A stretch of DNA of 64,000 bases from the NCBI RefSeq assembly GCF_937123705.1, contig NZ_CAKZKO010000004.1, forward strand, positions 111,249 to 175,248, given 5' to 3'. A program made the translations under genes and the position numbers. The DNA is from an uncultured Paraglaciecola sp. (GTDB lineage Bacteria > Pseudomonadota > Gammaproteobacteria > Enterobacterales > Alteromonadaceae). This document shows, one piece after another, positions 37,041 through 46,602 of the stretch (its first letter is position 1; each line of letters starts with the position of its first letter). A model generated the notes under the pieces. That model was not told where the DNA came from and made no database searches. It saw nothing but the letters and a program-made list of their open reading frames with translations.

Positions 37041-40010
37041 TTAGAATGATAAACGAGCACCTAGATAAAGTCTTCTAGGCTGAACCCACTCAATACCTTC
37101 ACCAAACGCATATATACCATCGCCTGCTTGAATATCTTGTTCACGAACTACAGCTTGATCATCCAAAACGTTGAACATATCTAAGAAAAATTCTGCTTTG
37201 AATTGCTCAAAATCATGCACATATTTAACCCTAACATCTAAGGTTCCATATGAAGGACTCGTATTAGCTGCTACAACACCTTCTTGCACCCATCTATAAT
37301 TAATTCCCCCAAAATCATAGGCTTCGTCTTCACGTAGTGGGAAATGACGGCTACCACGAACATAGTTAGTGCTGTAAAGCGTACCAGAGTTCCAGTTGTA
37401 TACAGCCCCTACTTCAATACCATTATCAAAGTAATATGTACCAGCCACTTTTGCTAGCTTTTTGATATTACCCGGTTGATCACCCCACATATTAGGTGCG
37501 GCAGGATCAAGCTCAAGTACATCACCTTGATAATCTGCGTTGCCATCAGAGTTAGAGTTACCTTGCGCATCATTATAAGTAAATGAGGCTAACATTGACC
37601 AATTATCAGTACGGCGCTTACGAAAAGCCAATTCAACACCTTGATACTCACGTTTCGCTCCGGCTAACGTACCAATAACAAAGTTTGAGTTTGGTGCAGA
37701 ATCATAACCAAAATATGAATAAGGTAAATAAAATGGTGAAGCGACTAAAGCAGCATTGTCTGGATCTGAGAAGGTACCAAGATCATAATCTTCCATAATG
37801 TCTTTAGTCACACGATTAGTATAAGTAATCTCAAGGCTCATATCGTCAAATAAGGCTTGTGAATAACCTAACAAGATTTCGTCTGTATAAGGTGTTTTGA
37901 TATTTGGTACAAAATAAGCATCTTGTCCACCTTTTGAACCACCTCGAGTTCTAAATGTTAACCAACGATCACCAGCATAAACTTGCTCTTCACGTACCGG
38001 CCCAGTCAAGTTACCTGCAAAGTTGGTCATGTCAGTGCGAATAGGATCATAATAACGACCAAAGAATGCAAATACCTTACTTGCACCATCATTATTTATA
38101 TCCCATGCGGCGCTCAATCGAGGTGCAATTTCCCAATCGAAAGTATGGATATTGTCACCGGCAGAAGAAATATGTTCATATTTTTCAGCACGTAAACCAA
38201 GATTTACAGACACACCGTTATCATTGCTCCATTGATCTTGAACAAAGAACACTTGACCGTCAACAGACATTTGAACCGGTGAAGTTTGAGTCATATCAAT
38301 ACGAAATACATTATATAAACCATCGGGATTTCCCTCTGTACTATCAAATGTCATCGCATCTAACTCTGTACGACTAATCTCACCATCATTATCTGAATCT
38401 AACAAACCTAAATAGTATGCACTATCGGATGTCATCATTTCATCTAAAATACCGTTAACATCGCTATCAGAATCGGAAATATCCGTTGTACCAGTCCACT
38501 CATCGGTAGTATAACTACCAAATGTAGTCCCTGCATTTTGCGCAGGTATAGAAGTGTATTGTGCACCATCACCAGTATATTCTAAACTTGTTTTATAGAC
38601 GCTTTCAGTTTTCGAATAACCTGTTTTAATAACATGAGAGCCAAAATCAGTATCTAGATAGTATTCCGCAGAAACTTTTATCTCGGTGCTATCACGATTA
38701 GAAAGTGAATTAGAACCTCTGCCCCCTAACGATAAATCACGACCAGTGGGGTTTCCGCCTAGATAAGCAACATCATTTCTTGTACTTTGATCCGCTGCCA
38801 AGTCAGATAGCTCGCCTTCATGAGAAGCATATTCAGCTGTAACAATTAAATCATCCCAAGAGTGAGAGTACTCTAAATGTATATTATCTCCCCCTTGTTT
38901 TCTTGCTCTATCACGGTTGTTAAAAGTCGAAGCTGAGGATGAACCGCTTATATCAGTTGGATCATTAAAATAAGAAACAACAAAACGATCATTATCCGTA
39001 GCTTGCCAGGTTATTTTAGCAAAACCTAAGTCTGACTCATCCTTGATAGTTCTTTGTAATTCACCCGTTTCAGGATCAGCAACGTCTTCTTCTCGATTTT
39101 TAATTTGAAAAGACGAAAAAAACCACAATTTATCTTTGATAATTGGGCCGCCCAATGTAAAAGCAGTATCATAGGTAGAAAAACTATTAGACTCTTCATG
39201 TTCATTATCTGACACTAACCCATCATTCTGTGTGTAATAGTTAATTGAACCATGAAACTCATTACTACCTGACTTCGTTATCACGCGAGAGACTAAACCC
39301 GCCCCACCAGCATATTCAGCCGCTATACCACCAGTCAGTATTCTTTGTTCCTGAATAATTTCTGAGTTAAAATTGGCCCCAAATGTACCGGTGTTATTAT
39401 CAGTAACATTAATATTATCAATGTAATAAATATTGTCTGAAGATGAACCTACGGTACCGCCAGTGTCTGAGTAGTTAACCCCTGATTTAGAAGACGGGTT
39501 ACCACCTGTTGACGGTTTAGTTCCCGGAGCTAACTGCAAGTATGCTTGATAATTACGAGCCGTTGGTAACGACTCAATCATATCCAAGGTGAGATCAATA
39601 CCAGCACTAGTAGAACTGGTATCTATAGCAGCAAATTGACGCCCAGAAACCACAATAGTTTCCATATCACTGCTAGTCATTGCATAACTTAAGTTTAAGC
39701 TTTTGCCTGTTACTACTCGAACATTATTCGCACTAAAAGGTTGATAACCTTCACCACCAATCGAAACTTCATACTTATTTGATGGGTCTAAACCGATTAA
39801 ACGAACATTACCTTCACTATCCGAAACACCTTCTTTAGTGATCAAACTCTCTGGTGATTGTACTTTAACAACGGCACCAGCTACGGCATTACCATTAGCA
39901 TCGGTTACTCTAATTTTTAGACCACCGCTATCGGCAGCATATGCCGATGCGGACAAGCCTAAAGACGCAGCAACAGCCAAAGCTGTTACACTTTTTCTTA
40001 ATAAAGACAT
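37041..40010 (-). CDS. TonB-dependent receptor, Oar-like, with EF-hand-like loop
   Basis: 989-aa outer-membrane receptor. The signal peptide (RKSVTALAVAASLGLSASAYA) leads into a carboxypeptidase-regulatory-like domain (GLKIRVTDANGNAVAGAVVKVQS), then a plug-like region (IYYIDNINVTDN, GGIAAEYAGGAGLVSRVITKSGSNEFHG) and a large beta barrel ending in YLGARLSF. This arrangement is that of Oar-type receptors used by marine bacteria for large or bound substrates, energised by TonB. Residues 538-550 read DSDNDGEISRTEL, a good calcium EF-hand loop, with a weaker DSDSDVNGILDE just before it. Substrate unknown. It follows a structured leader shared with the next receptor. Confidence 0.88.
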   Translation of the reverse strand: MSLLRKSVTALAVAASLGLSASAYAADSGGLKIRVTDANGNAVAGAVVKVQSPESLITKEGVSDSEGNVRLIGLDPSNKYEVSIGGEGYQPFSANNVRVVTGKSLNLSYAMTSSDMETIVVSGRQFAAIDTSSTSAGIDLTLDMIESLPTARNYQAYLQLAPGTKPSTGGNPSSKSGVNYSDTGGTVGSSSDNIYYIDNINVTDNNTGTFGANFNSEIIQEQRILTGGIAAEYAGGAGLVSRVITKSGSNEFHGSINYYTQNDGLVSDNEHEESNSFSTYDTAFTLGGPIIKDKLWFFSSFQIKNREEDVADPETGELQRTIKDESDLGFAKITWQATDNDRFVVSYFNDPTDISGSSSASTFNNRDRARKQGGDNIHLEYSHSWDDLIVTAEYASHEGELSDLAADQSTRNDVAYLGGNPTGRDLSLGGRGSNSLSNRDSTEIKVSAEYYLDTDFGSHVIKTGYSKTESVYKTSLEYTGDGAQYTSIPAQNAGTTFGSYTTDEWTGTTDISDSDSDVNGILDEMMTSDSAYYLGLLDSDNDGEISRTELDAMTFDSTEGNPDGLYNVFRIDMTQTSPVQMSVDGQVFFVQDQWSNDNGVSVNLGLRAEKYEHISSAGDNIHTFDWEIAPRLSAAWDINNDGASKVFAFFGRYYDPIRTDMTNFAGNLTGPVREEQVYAGDRWLTFRTRGGSKGGQDAYFVPNIKTPYTDEILLGYSQALFDDMSLEITYTNRVTKDIMEDYDLGTFSDPDNAALVASPFYLPYSYFGYDSAPNSNFVIGTLAGAKREYQGVELAFRKRRTDNWSMLASFTYNDAQGNSNSDGNADYQGDVLELDPAAPNMWGDQPGNIKKLAKVAGTYYFDNGIEVGAVYNWNSGTLYSTNYVRGSRHFPLREDEAYDFGGINYRWVQEGVVAANTSPSYGTLDVRVKYVHDFEQFKAEFFLDMFNVLDDQAVVREQDIQAGDGIYAFGEGIEWVQPRRLYLGARLSF

Positions 40011-40095
40011 GTGTATTCTCCCTGGGTCACTAATTATTAGTGATTTCGTTTGTGTTGCTTTTGCAACTTTTTGTTAGCGAGCTAGTGAAACTCGC
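40011..40095 (-). promoter_or_regulatory. Three-hairpin 5' leader of receptor gene 1
   Basis: Read on the minus strand: hairpin A GCGAG-9 nt-CTCGC (40077-40095), hairpin B GTTGC-AAAA-GCAAC (40054-40067), hairpin C, perfect 8-bp palindromic stem (40027-40043), then SD AGGGAGAA (40016-40023), 5 nt, ATG. Spacing and hairpin A loop match the leader at 43759-43850, with compensating changes in stems A and B. Confidence 0.6.
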
Positions 40096-40797
40096 ACCGA
40101 AGATGATAACAGAAATAATGCTTAAGGTCAAGCAAGTCTCAGAAGCTGAGACACATTAAAAGTCGAAAATCCGGTAAAAAAAAGATGCGAGTAGTAACAA
40201 TTTCTTTACGTCATTAACATTACTAGTTTCGTTAACTGTTTTTCGATTGCTGTAAACCATGAAAATAGGACTCTTCAGAATATAATGATTAGGGAAATTT
40301 TTACGTCATAAGGAAACATTTCTTTAACTTTATTCACACATTTCAGAACTTAGTTATTTTTCATATTTCAGTGCGTTTCTTTAATTATTCGCAAAATGAT
40401 AGTTATACAAGAATTAGAACCTGTTATTTTTCCATTCCAATTGCTTCAATCAGTATAAAGAAGTGACCTCTCATTGTATTTTTAAATCAACGTTTATAGG
40501 CGTATTGACACTTAAATGAAATGGTATTAAACGAAGAGATAAAGATTACAATATTCTAGAAAAAGGTCTATCAGCAGAAATGGAGAACTTTTACAAAAGT
40601 TCAAGGAAGAACCGGAGTTAACATTATGTTTATTGACAGAGCAATTAGAAATACTAGTGATTTTATGCCAATTGCTATTATTAGTTGAATTTAAGTAACA
40701 AAAAAGGACGGTGTTCACATCTCTTACTTATGAAAATGCCGCTCATCTTTGATGAACGGCATTAAGTTAAAATAGAACTAACTCAAATAGAACTGAA
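40096..40797. other. Intergenic stretch between the two receptor genes
   Basis: AT-rich and free of convincing genes. A 12-bp imperfect hairpin at 40735-40763 (AATGCCG ... CGGCATT) ends the upstream receptor transcript with a weak T-tract. The remainder probably holds the promoter of receptor 1, but I cannot point to -35/-10 boxes with confidence. Confidence 0.55.
40735..40763 (-). terminator. Hairpin after the second TonB-dependent receptor gene
   Basis: AATGCCG (40735-40741) pairs with CGGCATT (40757-40763), with an inner TCATC/GATGA pair and one mismatch, making about 12 bp. On the minus strand TTTTC follows, so it is a weak to moderate terminator. Confidence 0.7.
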
Positions 40798-43758
40798 TTA
40801 GAAACTATAACGTGCAGTCAAACGAACTTGACGTGGTGTTTGCCATGCAACTGGCACACCGAAGTCAGGGTTACGCTCGGTACGAGTGAAGTCACCTGTT
40901 TCGTCATACTGAGTCACTTTATTTAGGTTGAATACGTTGCTGATATCCATGCGCATAGTCAAACCTTCTGCCCAGTTTGGCTGATAGCCGAAACCAAGAT
41001 CCATATTATACAACCATGGCGTGCGACCAAATGAACCTTTAGGAGCAAGTTGAGGTGTTCCATTCTCATCCAAACAATTAAATGCAGAAGCACCATAACC
41101 TTCTAGGTTACCGGCATCAACTTCACTTAAACCGTCAAGACTGATAAAACCGTTACAGTTAATTGGACGACCAGATTGAATTAACAAGCTAGCCGACATG
41201 CTGAACTCTTCAGTCAATTGGTAGTTACCAAATAACTTGAAAGTATGACGACGGTCATTCGGACTAGGGCCATCGGCACCTTCCATAAAGCGAGCGTGGT
41301 CAAAGTCTTGCGTTAAACCAGGATCCGCTTGCTCTAATGAAGAGTTTACATAACCTTCAGCATTACCTTCAGTTTTAGCTAAAGTATACGAACCTTGAAT
41401 GTATAAACCGTCAGAAGCAGCCTTTTCCCAGAACAATTCAACTGCTTTATAATCACGGCTGTACTGCGGCAATTCAAAGTATGAATTTGGAATGGTAGTA
41501 GTGACATAGTTACCGTCATTTTCTAAATCAAGAGCGAAAGTAAAGTCTTTGCCTGGGTTAACAAACATACAACCCGCTAATGAATGATAGTCGAAGTTCT
41601 CATAACCATTATCTGCAGCCCAATCGATAAAGCCCTGATAAGAACAGTAATCGTCCATACCGTCTTGAACCTTACGGAAGATACCACGAACACCAGCAGA
41701 CCAATCTTCAGACAATTCAGCCTGATAACCGACAATCAACTCATCTTGGTGCATAGGATTCAAGTTTTGATCGGCAATAGTCGCAGAATTTGGCGACGTA
41801 GACGCACCATTTACACGAGTCGGACCAATTTGAGCGCCAAGAGTTACAGGTGCTGCAGTAACTGCATCGATGCCAGTATATTCGAAGTATTTAACATCAA
41901 AATACTCAATGCCTGAAGCACGAATATTGGAGTTAGATGCTACTGGAATATAATAACGACCTAAGTTAGCAAATACTTTCTTAGTTGAATCACCGTCGAC
42001 ATCCCAAGAGAAACCTAAGCGCGGGGCAACTAGGCTATCAGCTTCGATAAACACTTCACCTTCACCATTATAATTAGAGAAAGTTTCATTACGTAGACCT
42101 AAGTACAACATCACGTTGTCAGTCACTTGCCAGTTATCTTCAATATAAAACGCAGTATTTTCTACTTCAAATGATGAAGAAGCGGCACCACGATTCCAAG
42201 TACGAACGTAAGTATCACCTGGACTTAACGTATGGTCCATCCCACTATTAACTACACCGCTATCGCCAACAGTGAAGTAACGGTAGTAGATACCACCTGT
42301 ATAATCATAGCCTTGAGAAGCAGACTCATATGTCTCATGGTCATAACCTACACGGAAAGTGTGGTCACCTATAGCATATTCTGCATCAAAACGGAATGCA
42401 TCACGAGTATCTTCATCTGGACCAAAACTTTGGTCAGGAATAGTGGTTTGAGCTTCGCTCCAGCAACCCATGTAATCTACGCCGCCGGTACGTGAATCAA
42501 ATACACGTGGACATTCGGCGCCAGGTAGTATACCTGGAGTACGGGCATTTATTAAGTTAGTAGAGTGGCCGTATAAAGCGGAAATAGAAAGGTTATCTGT
42601 AATATGACCAGTGTATTTAGCAATTAATACTTTGCCGCCGTTAGTTTCAGTATATTCTGCATCGGTAATACCGTGAGTACCAGTATAAGCACCTTCTTCA
42701 TTACGATAAGTGACGTAATCAGTATCTAGTTCATTAGAGATACCCGTAAATTCTAAGCTGTGGTTATCAGAGATGTTCCAATCTAATTTAACTAAGAACT
42801 GTGGAGAAGACTCACTTACAGAAGTACTGTCTACTCGATCATAATCATCAATCTTATCATCTCGGCCTTCAACCATAGCATAGAAGAATAGTTTATCTTC
42901 GATGATAGGTCCGCTTACCCAAGCATTGTAAGAAAGGTTACTAAAAGTATTGTCACTGTTATAAACGTGATAAGCATGTGCCGCATCTTGAGTTTCATCA
43001 CGAGTTACGGAGTTACTTCTAGGTTCAGCAAGCATTTCAGGAGTAGAGTAAAGTGCACCGCCTGCCTTCCACTCGTTAGAACCAGATTTTGTTACTAAGT
43101 TGATAACTCCACCTAGTGCGCGGCCATACTCTGCACCGTAACCGCCAGTTTTAACTTGTTGCTGAGCAATAGCATCAAAAGGTAAATCAGCGAATGACAA
43201 GAAGGTACGAATATTAGTTACATCAAAACCGTTAATGTAGTATCCGTTTTCTGCAACTGATGAACCACCGAATGAAGCTAATTTACCGTCACCGAAGCCA
43301 TCATCACCTCGAGTTGTTCCCGGCGCTAATAAAGCTACCTCAGAAATATTTCGATCTACTGGCAACATTTGAAGTTGCTCTTGGGTAAATACGGTAGTCG
43401 ATTCAACTGAAGAGGTATCGATTGCCGATATACGCGAACCACGTACTTCAATACGTTCTGAGCCGTCTCCGAATTCGACAGCAGAGCCGGTTCCGATAGA
43501 AACAGTAATTTCATAACTTTCTGCGCCATTCGTAACTTTATACTTACCTACTGGTAATTGTGAAAAGTTAAAACGACGTGAGTCAGAAACAGTTACAGAA
43601 CGTTTCATGCCTGTTGCAATACTTTTGATAGTAACAGTTTGGCCTTCAACAGCGTGACCATAAATTGAACCTGATGAATTGTCTGCAAATACTGGTGAAG
43701 ACAATCCGACTGCAGCAGCTACAGCTAAAGCTGCAACGCTTTTCTTAAATGTGTACAT
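40798..43758 (-). CDS. TonB-dependent receptor, Oar-like
   Basis: 986-aa outer-membrane receptor. The signal peptide KKSVAALAVAAAVGLSSPVFA resembles that of receptor 1. A short carboxypeptidase-regulatory-like domain (EGQTVTIKSIATGMKRSVTVSDSRRFNFSQLPVGKYKV) precedes a plug with NGYYINGFDVTNIRTF, GGYGAEYGRALGGVINLVTKSGSNEW and a barrel ending in VRLTARYSF. The extracellular part holds several cysteines. Substrate unknown. Same direction as receptor 1 and preceded by the same kind of leader, suggesting shared control. Confidence 0.88.
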   Translation of the reverse strand: MYTFKKSVAALAVAAAVGLSSPVFADNSSGSIYGHAVEGQTVTIKSIATGMKRSVTVSDSRRFNFSQLPVGKYKVTNGAESYEITVSIGTGSAVEFGDGSERIEVRGSRISAIDTSSVESTTVFTQEQLQMLPVDRNISEVALLAPGTTRGDDGFGDGKLASFGGSSVAENGYYINGFDVTNIRTFLSFADLPFDAIAQQQVKTGGYGAEYGRALGGVINLVTKSGSNEWKAGGALYSTPEMLAEPRSNSVTRDETQDAAHAYHVYNSDNTFSNLSYNAWVSGPIIEDKLFFYAMVEGRDDKIDDYDRVDSTSVSESSPQFLVKLDWNISDNHSLEFTGISNELDTDYVTYRNEEGAYTGTHGITDAEYTETNGGKVLIAKYTGHITDNLSISALYGHSTNLINARTPGILPGAECPRVFDSRTGGVDYMGCWSEAQTTIPDQSFGPDEDTRDAFRFDAEYAIGDHTFRVGYDHETYESASQGYDYTGGIYYRYFTVGDSGVVNSGMDHTLSPGDTYVRTWNRGAASSSFEVENTAFYIEDNWQVTDNVMLYLGLRNETFSNYNGEGEVFIEADSLVAPRLGFSWDVDGDSTKKVFANLGRYYIPVASNSNIRASGIEYFDVKYFEYTGIDAVTAAPVTLGAQIGPTRVNGASTSPNSATIADQNLNPMHQDELIVGYQAELSEDWSAGVRGIFRKVQDGMDDYCSYQGFIDWAADNGYENFDYHSLAGCMFVNPGKDFTFALDLENDGNYVTTTIPNSYFELPQYSRDYKAVELFWEKAASDGLYIQGSYTLAKTEGNAEGYVNSSLEQADPGLTQDFDHARFMEGADGPSPNDRRHTFKLFGNYQLTEEFSMSASLLIQSGRPINCNGFISLDGLSEVDAGNLEGYGASAFNCLDENGTPQLAPKGSFGRTPWLYNMDLGFGYQPNWAEGLTMRMDISNVFNLNKVTQYDETGDFTRTERNPDFGVPVAWQTPRQVRLTARYSF

Positions 43759-43850
43759 GTATATTCTCCCTGGATCATTAATTTTGAAATAACCAATGAT
43801 TAGTTTTTGTCGCTTATACGACTTTATATTAACGAGTTAGTGAGACTCGT
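43759..43850 (-). promoter_or_regulatory. Three-hairpin 5' leader of receptor gene 2
   Basis: Minus-strand order: hairpin A ACGAG-9 nt-CTCGT (43832-43850), hairpin B GTCG-6 nt-CGAC (43809-43822), hairpin C ATCATT...AATGAT (43774-43800), SD AGGGAGAA (43764-43771), 5 nt, ATG. Loop of A is 9 nt and near-identical to that at 40077-40095; the A-B gap is 9 nt in both. Confidence 0.6.
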
Positions 43851-44105
43851 GGCCGCGTAATATACAGTAATAAAAAGAAGGGTCAACAAAGCGGTTAGTA
43901 GAGTTTGGGGGAAAATCAAGTCTATTTATGTAAACAAATCATTCATAAGTAACATTTTATTTACAAATAATTCCGCTAATTATTTGTTTACTATGTAAAA
44001 AACTAAACCGTTAAGCTTTTCACAAGGGTATTAAGCATGTTTTTAAAGAAGCTGTTTTGGCAGTAAAAAAATCTATATTTTTTTACTTTTTATGGAAAGA
44101 ACGGC

Positions 44106-44147
44106 TTTAAAAGAGCGAAAGAACAGCCTATTTTTCGCTCTTTTAAA
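44106..44147 (-). terminator. 15-bp perfect hairpin after the acyl-CoA ligase gene
   Basis: TTTAAAAGAGCGAAA (44106-44120) is the reverse complement of 44133-44147, with a 12-nt loop, 24 nt after the ligase stop. Stem ends are T-rich on both strands. The rest of the 43851-44171 gap holds only receptor 2 upstream DNA. Confidence 0.8.
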
Positions 44148-44171
44148 GAGATATAAAATTCTCAACACCGC

Positions 44172-45731
44172 CTATTTACGTAGCTCTCGGCGTAATAATT
44201 TACCCACAGTTGACTTAGGAAGCTCTTCCATAAACACCACTTGCTTGGGTACTTTGTAGGCCGTTAATAATTTTTTGCAGTGCATAATAATATCGGTTTC
44301 TGACACCTCGGATTTAACCGTTATATAGGCACAGACTTTTTCGCCAGTTTTGTCGTCTGGCTCACCAATAACCGCTGCTTCTAATATAGCTTCATGTTGA
44401 CAGAGTGCATCTTCAATTTCATTTGGGTACACATTAAAGCCCGAGACAATTATCATGTCTTTTAATCGGTCAACAATTTTAATTGAGCCATCGTCCAAAC
44501 GAACGCCTACATCGCCTGTTTTTAAAAATCCGTTTTTGCTTATCACTTTGGCTGTTTCGTCAGGCATATTCCAATACCCTGCCATCACTTGAGGCCCTTT
44601 CACCACTATTTGGCCTTCTTCTACTATTTTGTCGTTATCATCCCATAGTTGAATTTCGGTGCCTGCTACAGGTGTGCCCACAGTCCCCAGTCGTTCTTTT
44701 CCTGGTTGGTTAAAACAAACCACTGGCGAGGTTTCAGACAGGCCATAACCTTCCGAGATTGAACAACCAGTAGTATTTTTCCACATTTCAACTGCATTAG
44801 TGGTTAACGCTGTACCGCCCGAAATAGTAATTTTTAGCTTCGAAAAGTCCAGCACCTTGAATCCAGGATGCATACACAATCCCACAAATAGCGTGTTAAT
44901 GCCGGCTAAACCTGTAAAATTAAAAGGTTGAATCGCCTGTACAAAGGCATCCATATCCCGCGGATTAGGAATAAGTATGTTTAGGTTGCCATTAGTGGTA
45001 AACACCAACATATTCACGCTAAAAGCATAGATATGATATAACGGCAAAGGACACACAAAAATTTCCTCACCTTCGTTACAACCATCTGCAAGGCGTAGTC
45101 GGGTTTGCTCGGCATTTGCCATTAGGTTGCTATGGGTTAAGCAAGCCCCTTTTGACACACCAGTAGTACCGCCAGTGTATTGCAGCACGGCATTGTCATG
45201 AATATTGTTTGGCGGCCTAGGTGCCAACGTGGCATCACAGTAGTCTGATAATATTTGATTCAAGGCAATGCAGCCATTAGGTGCATTCATATCACCGGTT
45301 AACAAATCAGCTGCAGCGGTTGTCACCACCAGCTCTATGTCGGTTTGCGCTTTGATCTCGTTTAGTTTTGGTAATAAATCGCTCAACAAAATAATGGCTT
45401 TGGCCCCAGAGTCTTTAAATTGATGCTGCATTTCTCTGGGGGTATATAGAGGATTGGTATTGACTATAACCAAGCCTGCTCGAAACGCGGCATAGGCGGC
45501 AATAGGATATTGGTTTAAGTTAGGCAGTTGGATGACTATACGATCCCCCACAGACAGGTTTGGTTGCTGCTGCAACCAACAAGCGAGTGCCTTAGACTTA
45601 GCATCAATCTGTGCGAAACTAAGGGTTTGTCCTAAACAGGAAAATGCGGGGTTATCTGCGTACTTTTGTAAACTATGCTCGATAAGATCGGCAATATTAT
45701 CAAACTCTAATTTAATCATGGTGTTGGTCAT
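44172..45731 (-). CDS. Long-chain acyl-CoA ligase (AMP-binding), FadD-like
   Basis: 519-aa adenylate-forming enzyme that activates fatty or related carboxylic acids to CoA thioesters. ATP/AMP motif YTGGTTGVSKGACLTHSN near residue 187, then GYGLSETSPV, LKTGDVGVRLDDG and catalytic Lys in PKSTVGKLLRREL at the end. Somewhat shorter than E. coli FadD (~560 aa) by missing N-terminal residues. ATG 45731 has AAGAAG upstream; ATG 45719 is an alternative. Chain length unknown. Single gene between receptor 2 and greA. Confidence 0.87.
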   Translation of the reverse strand: MTNTMIKLEFDNIADLIEHSLQKYADNPAFSCLGQTLSFAQIDAKSKALACWLQQQPNLSVGDRIVIQLPNLNQYPIAAYAAFRAGLVIVNTNPLYTPREMQHQFKDSGAKAIILLSDLLPKLNEIKAQTDIELVVTTAAADLLTGDMNAPNGCIALNQILSDYCDATLAPRPPNNIHDNAVLQYTGGTTGVSKGACLTHSNLMANAEQTRLRLADGCNEGEEIFVCPLPLYHIYAFSVNMLVFTTNGNLNILIPNPRDMDAFVQAIQPFNFTGLAGINTLFVGLCMHPGFKVLDFSKLKITISGGTALTTNAVEMWKNTTGCSISEGYGLSETSPVVCFNQPGKERLGTVGTPVAGTEIQLWDDNDKIVEEGQIVVKGPQVMAGYWNMPDETAKVISKNGFLKTGDVGVRLDDGSIKIVDRLKDMIIVSGFNVYPNEIEDALCQHEAILEAAVIGEPDDKTGEKVCAYITVKSEVSETDIIMHCKKLLTAYKVPKQVVFMEELPKSTVGKLLRRELRK

Positions 45732-45951
45732 AGTTTTTCTTCTTATTTAGTCAAGCCAATAACATTGCCAACGGAAAAACTTTCCCCAAAACCGCTAGGG
45801 GTTCAGCAATATAGCTATGCTCAGTTTAAAAGTGGCATGTTGAGAATCAGTTGAAAACTTACTGTAGCAGGATTAAATAAAAAACTTTAGCAAAATCAAT
45901 TAAAGAATGGTGTGTGGGATGCCATGATGTTTTTGGATAGATGCACATAAA

Positions 45952-45985
45952 AAAAGCAGGAAAGATTATCATCACTCCTGCTTTT
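45952..45985 (-). terminator. Terminator of greA
   Basis: AAAAGCAGGA (45952-45961) pairs with TCCTGCTTTT (45976-45985); T-run continues on the minus strand. Lies 36 nt after the greA stop. Confidence 0.93.
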
Positions 45986-46020
45986 CGCTATTTCTCAACA
46001 ATGTCAATCAGCTTATGGGT

Positions 46021-46497
46021 CTAAATATACTCTACCGCGCTAATTTCAAATTCAATCTTGCCTTTAGGGGTTTGAATATTCACAACATCATCCAGTGACT
46101 TACCTACTAAACCGCGGGCGATAGGAGAGCCAACAGAAATTAAATTGTTCTTAATATCCGCTTCATCCTGACCCACTATGCGATAGGTGGTTTCCTCGTC
46201 GGTTTCTAAGTTGATAATGGTTACTGTAGTACCAAATATCACCTTGCCGGTATTAGGCATTTTGGTGACATCAATAATTTGAATATTAGACAATTTACCT
46301 TCAATATCTTGAATACGGCCTTCACAGAAGCTTTGTTGCTCCCGTGCGGCATGGTATTCGGCGTTTTCTTTTAAATCGCCATGTTCTCTTGCTTCAGCAA
46401 TAGACTTTACAATTTGTGGTCTTTTAACTGATTTTAAATCCTTCAACTCTGCACGGAGCATATCTGCTCCTTTAGCTGTCATTGGATATTGGGTCAT
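46021..46497 (-). CDS. greA: Transcription elongation factor GreA
   Basis: 158-aa factor that makes RNA polymerase cleave backtracked RNA. The N-terminal coiled coil ([28 protein letters not shown]...[15 protein letters not shown]) carries the acidic tip residues DLKENAEY. The C-terminal domain has [18 protein letters not shown]. Normal length. End gene of the conserved dapB-carA-carB-greA run. Confidence 0.98.
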   Translation of the reverse strand: MTQYPMTAKGADMLRAELKDLKSVKRPQIVKSIAEAREHGDLKENAEYHAAREQQSFCEGRIQDIEGKLSNIQIIDVTKMPNTGKVIFGTTVTIINLETDEETTYRIVGQDEADIKNNLISVGSPIARGLVGKSLDDVVNIQTPKGKIEFEISAVEYI

Positions 46498-46602
46498 ATC
46501 AACAACTCTCTTTTTTGTTATCTAATTCAAAGTAATGGGTATCAAATACAACTTTTCAATAACGAGACAAACTAAGGCTAGCCTATCCCATCATTGTCAA
46601 TC

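Noticed and set aside
40527..40718. A 63-aa minus-strand frame between the two receptor genes
   Set aside because: Low-complexity Asn/Ser/Phe composition in AT-rich DNA, with no ribosome site or recognisable domain.
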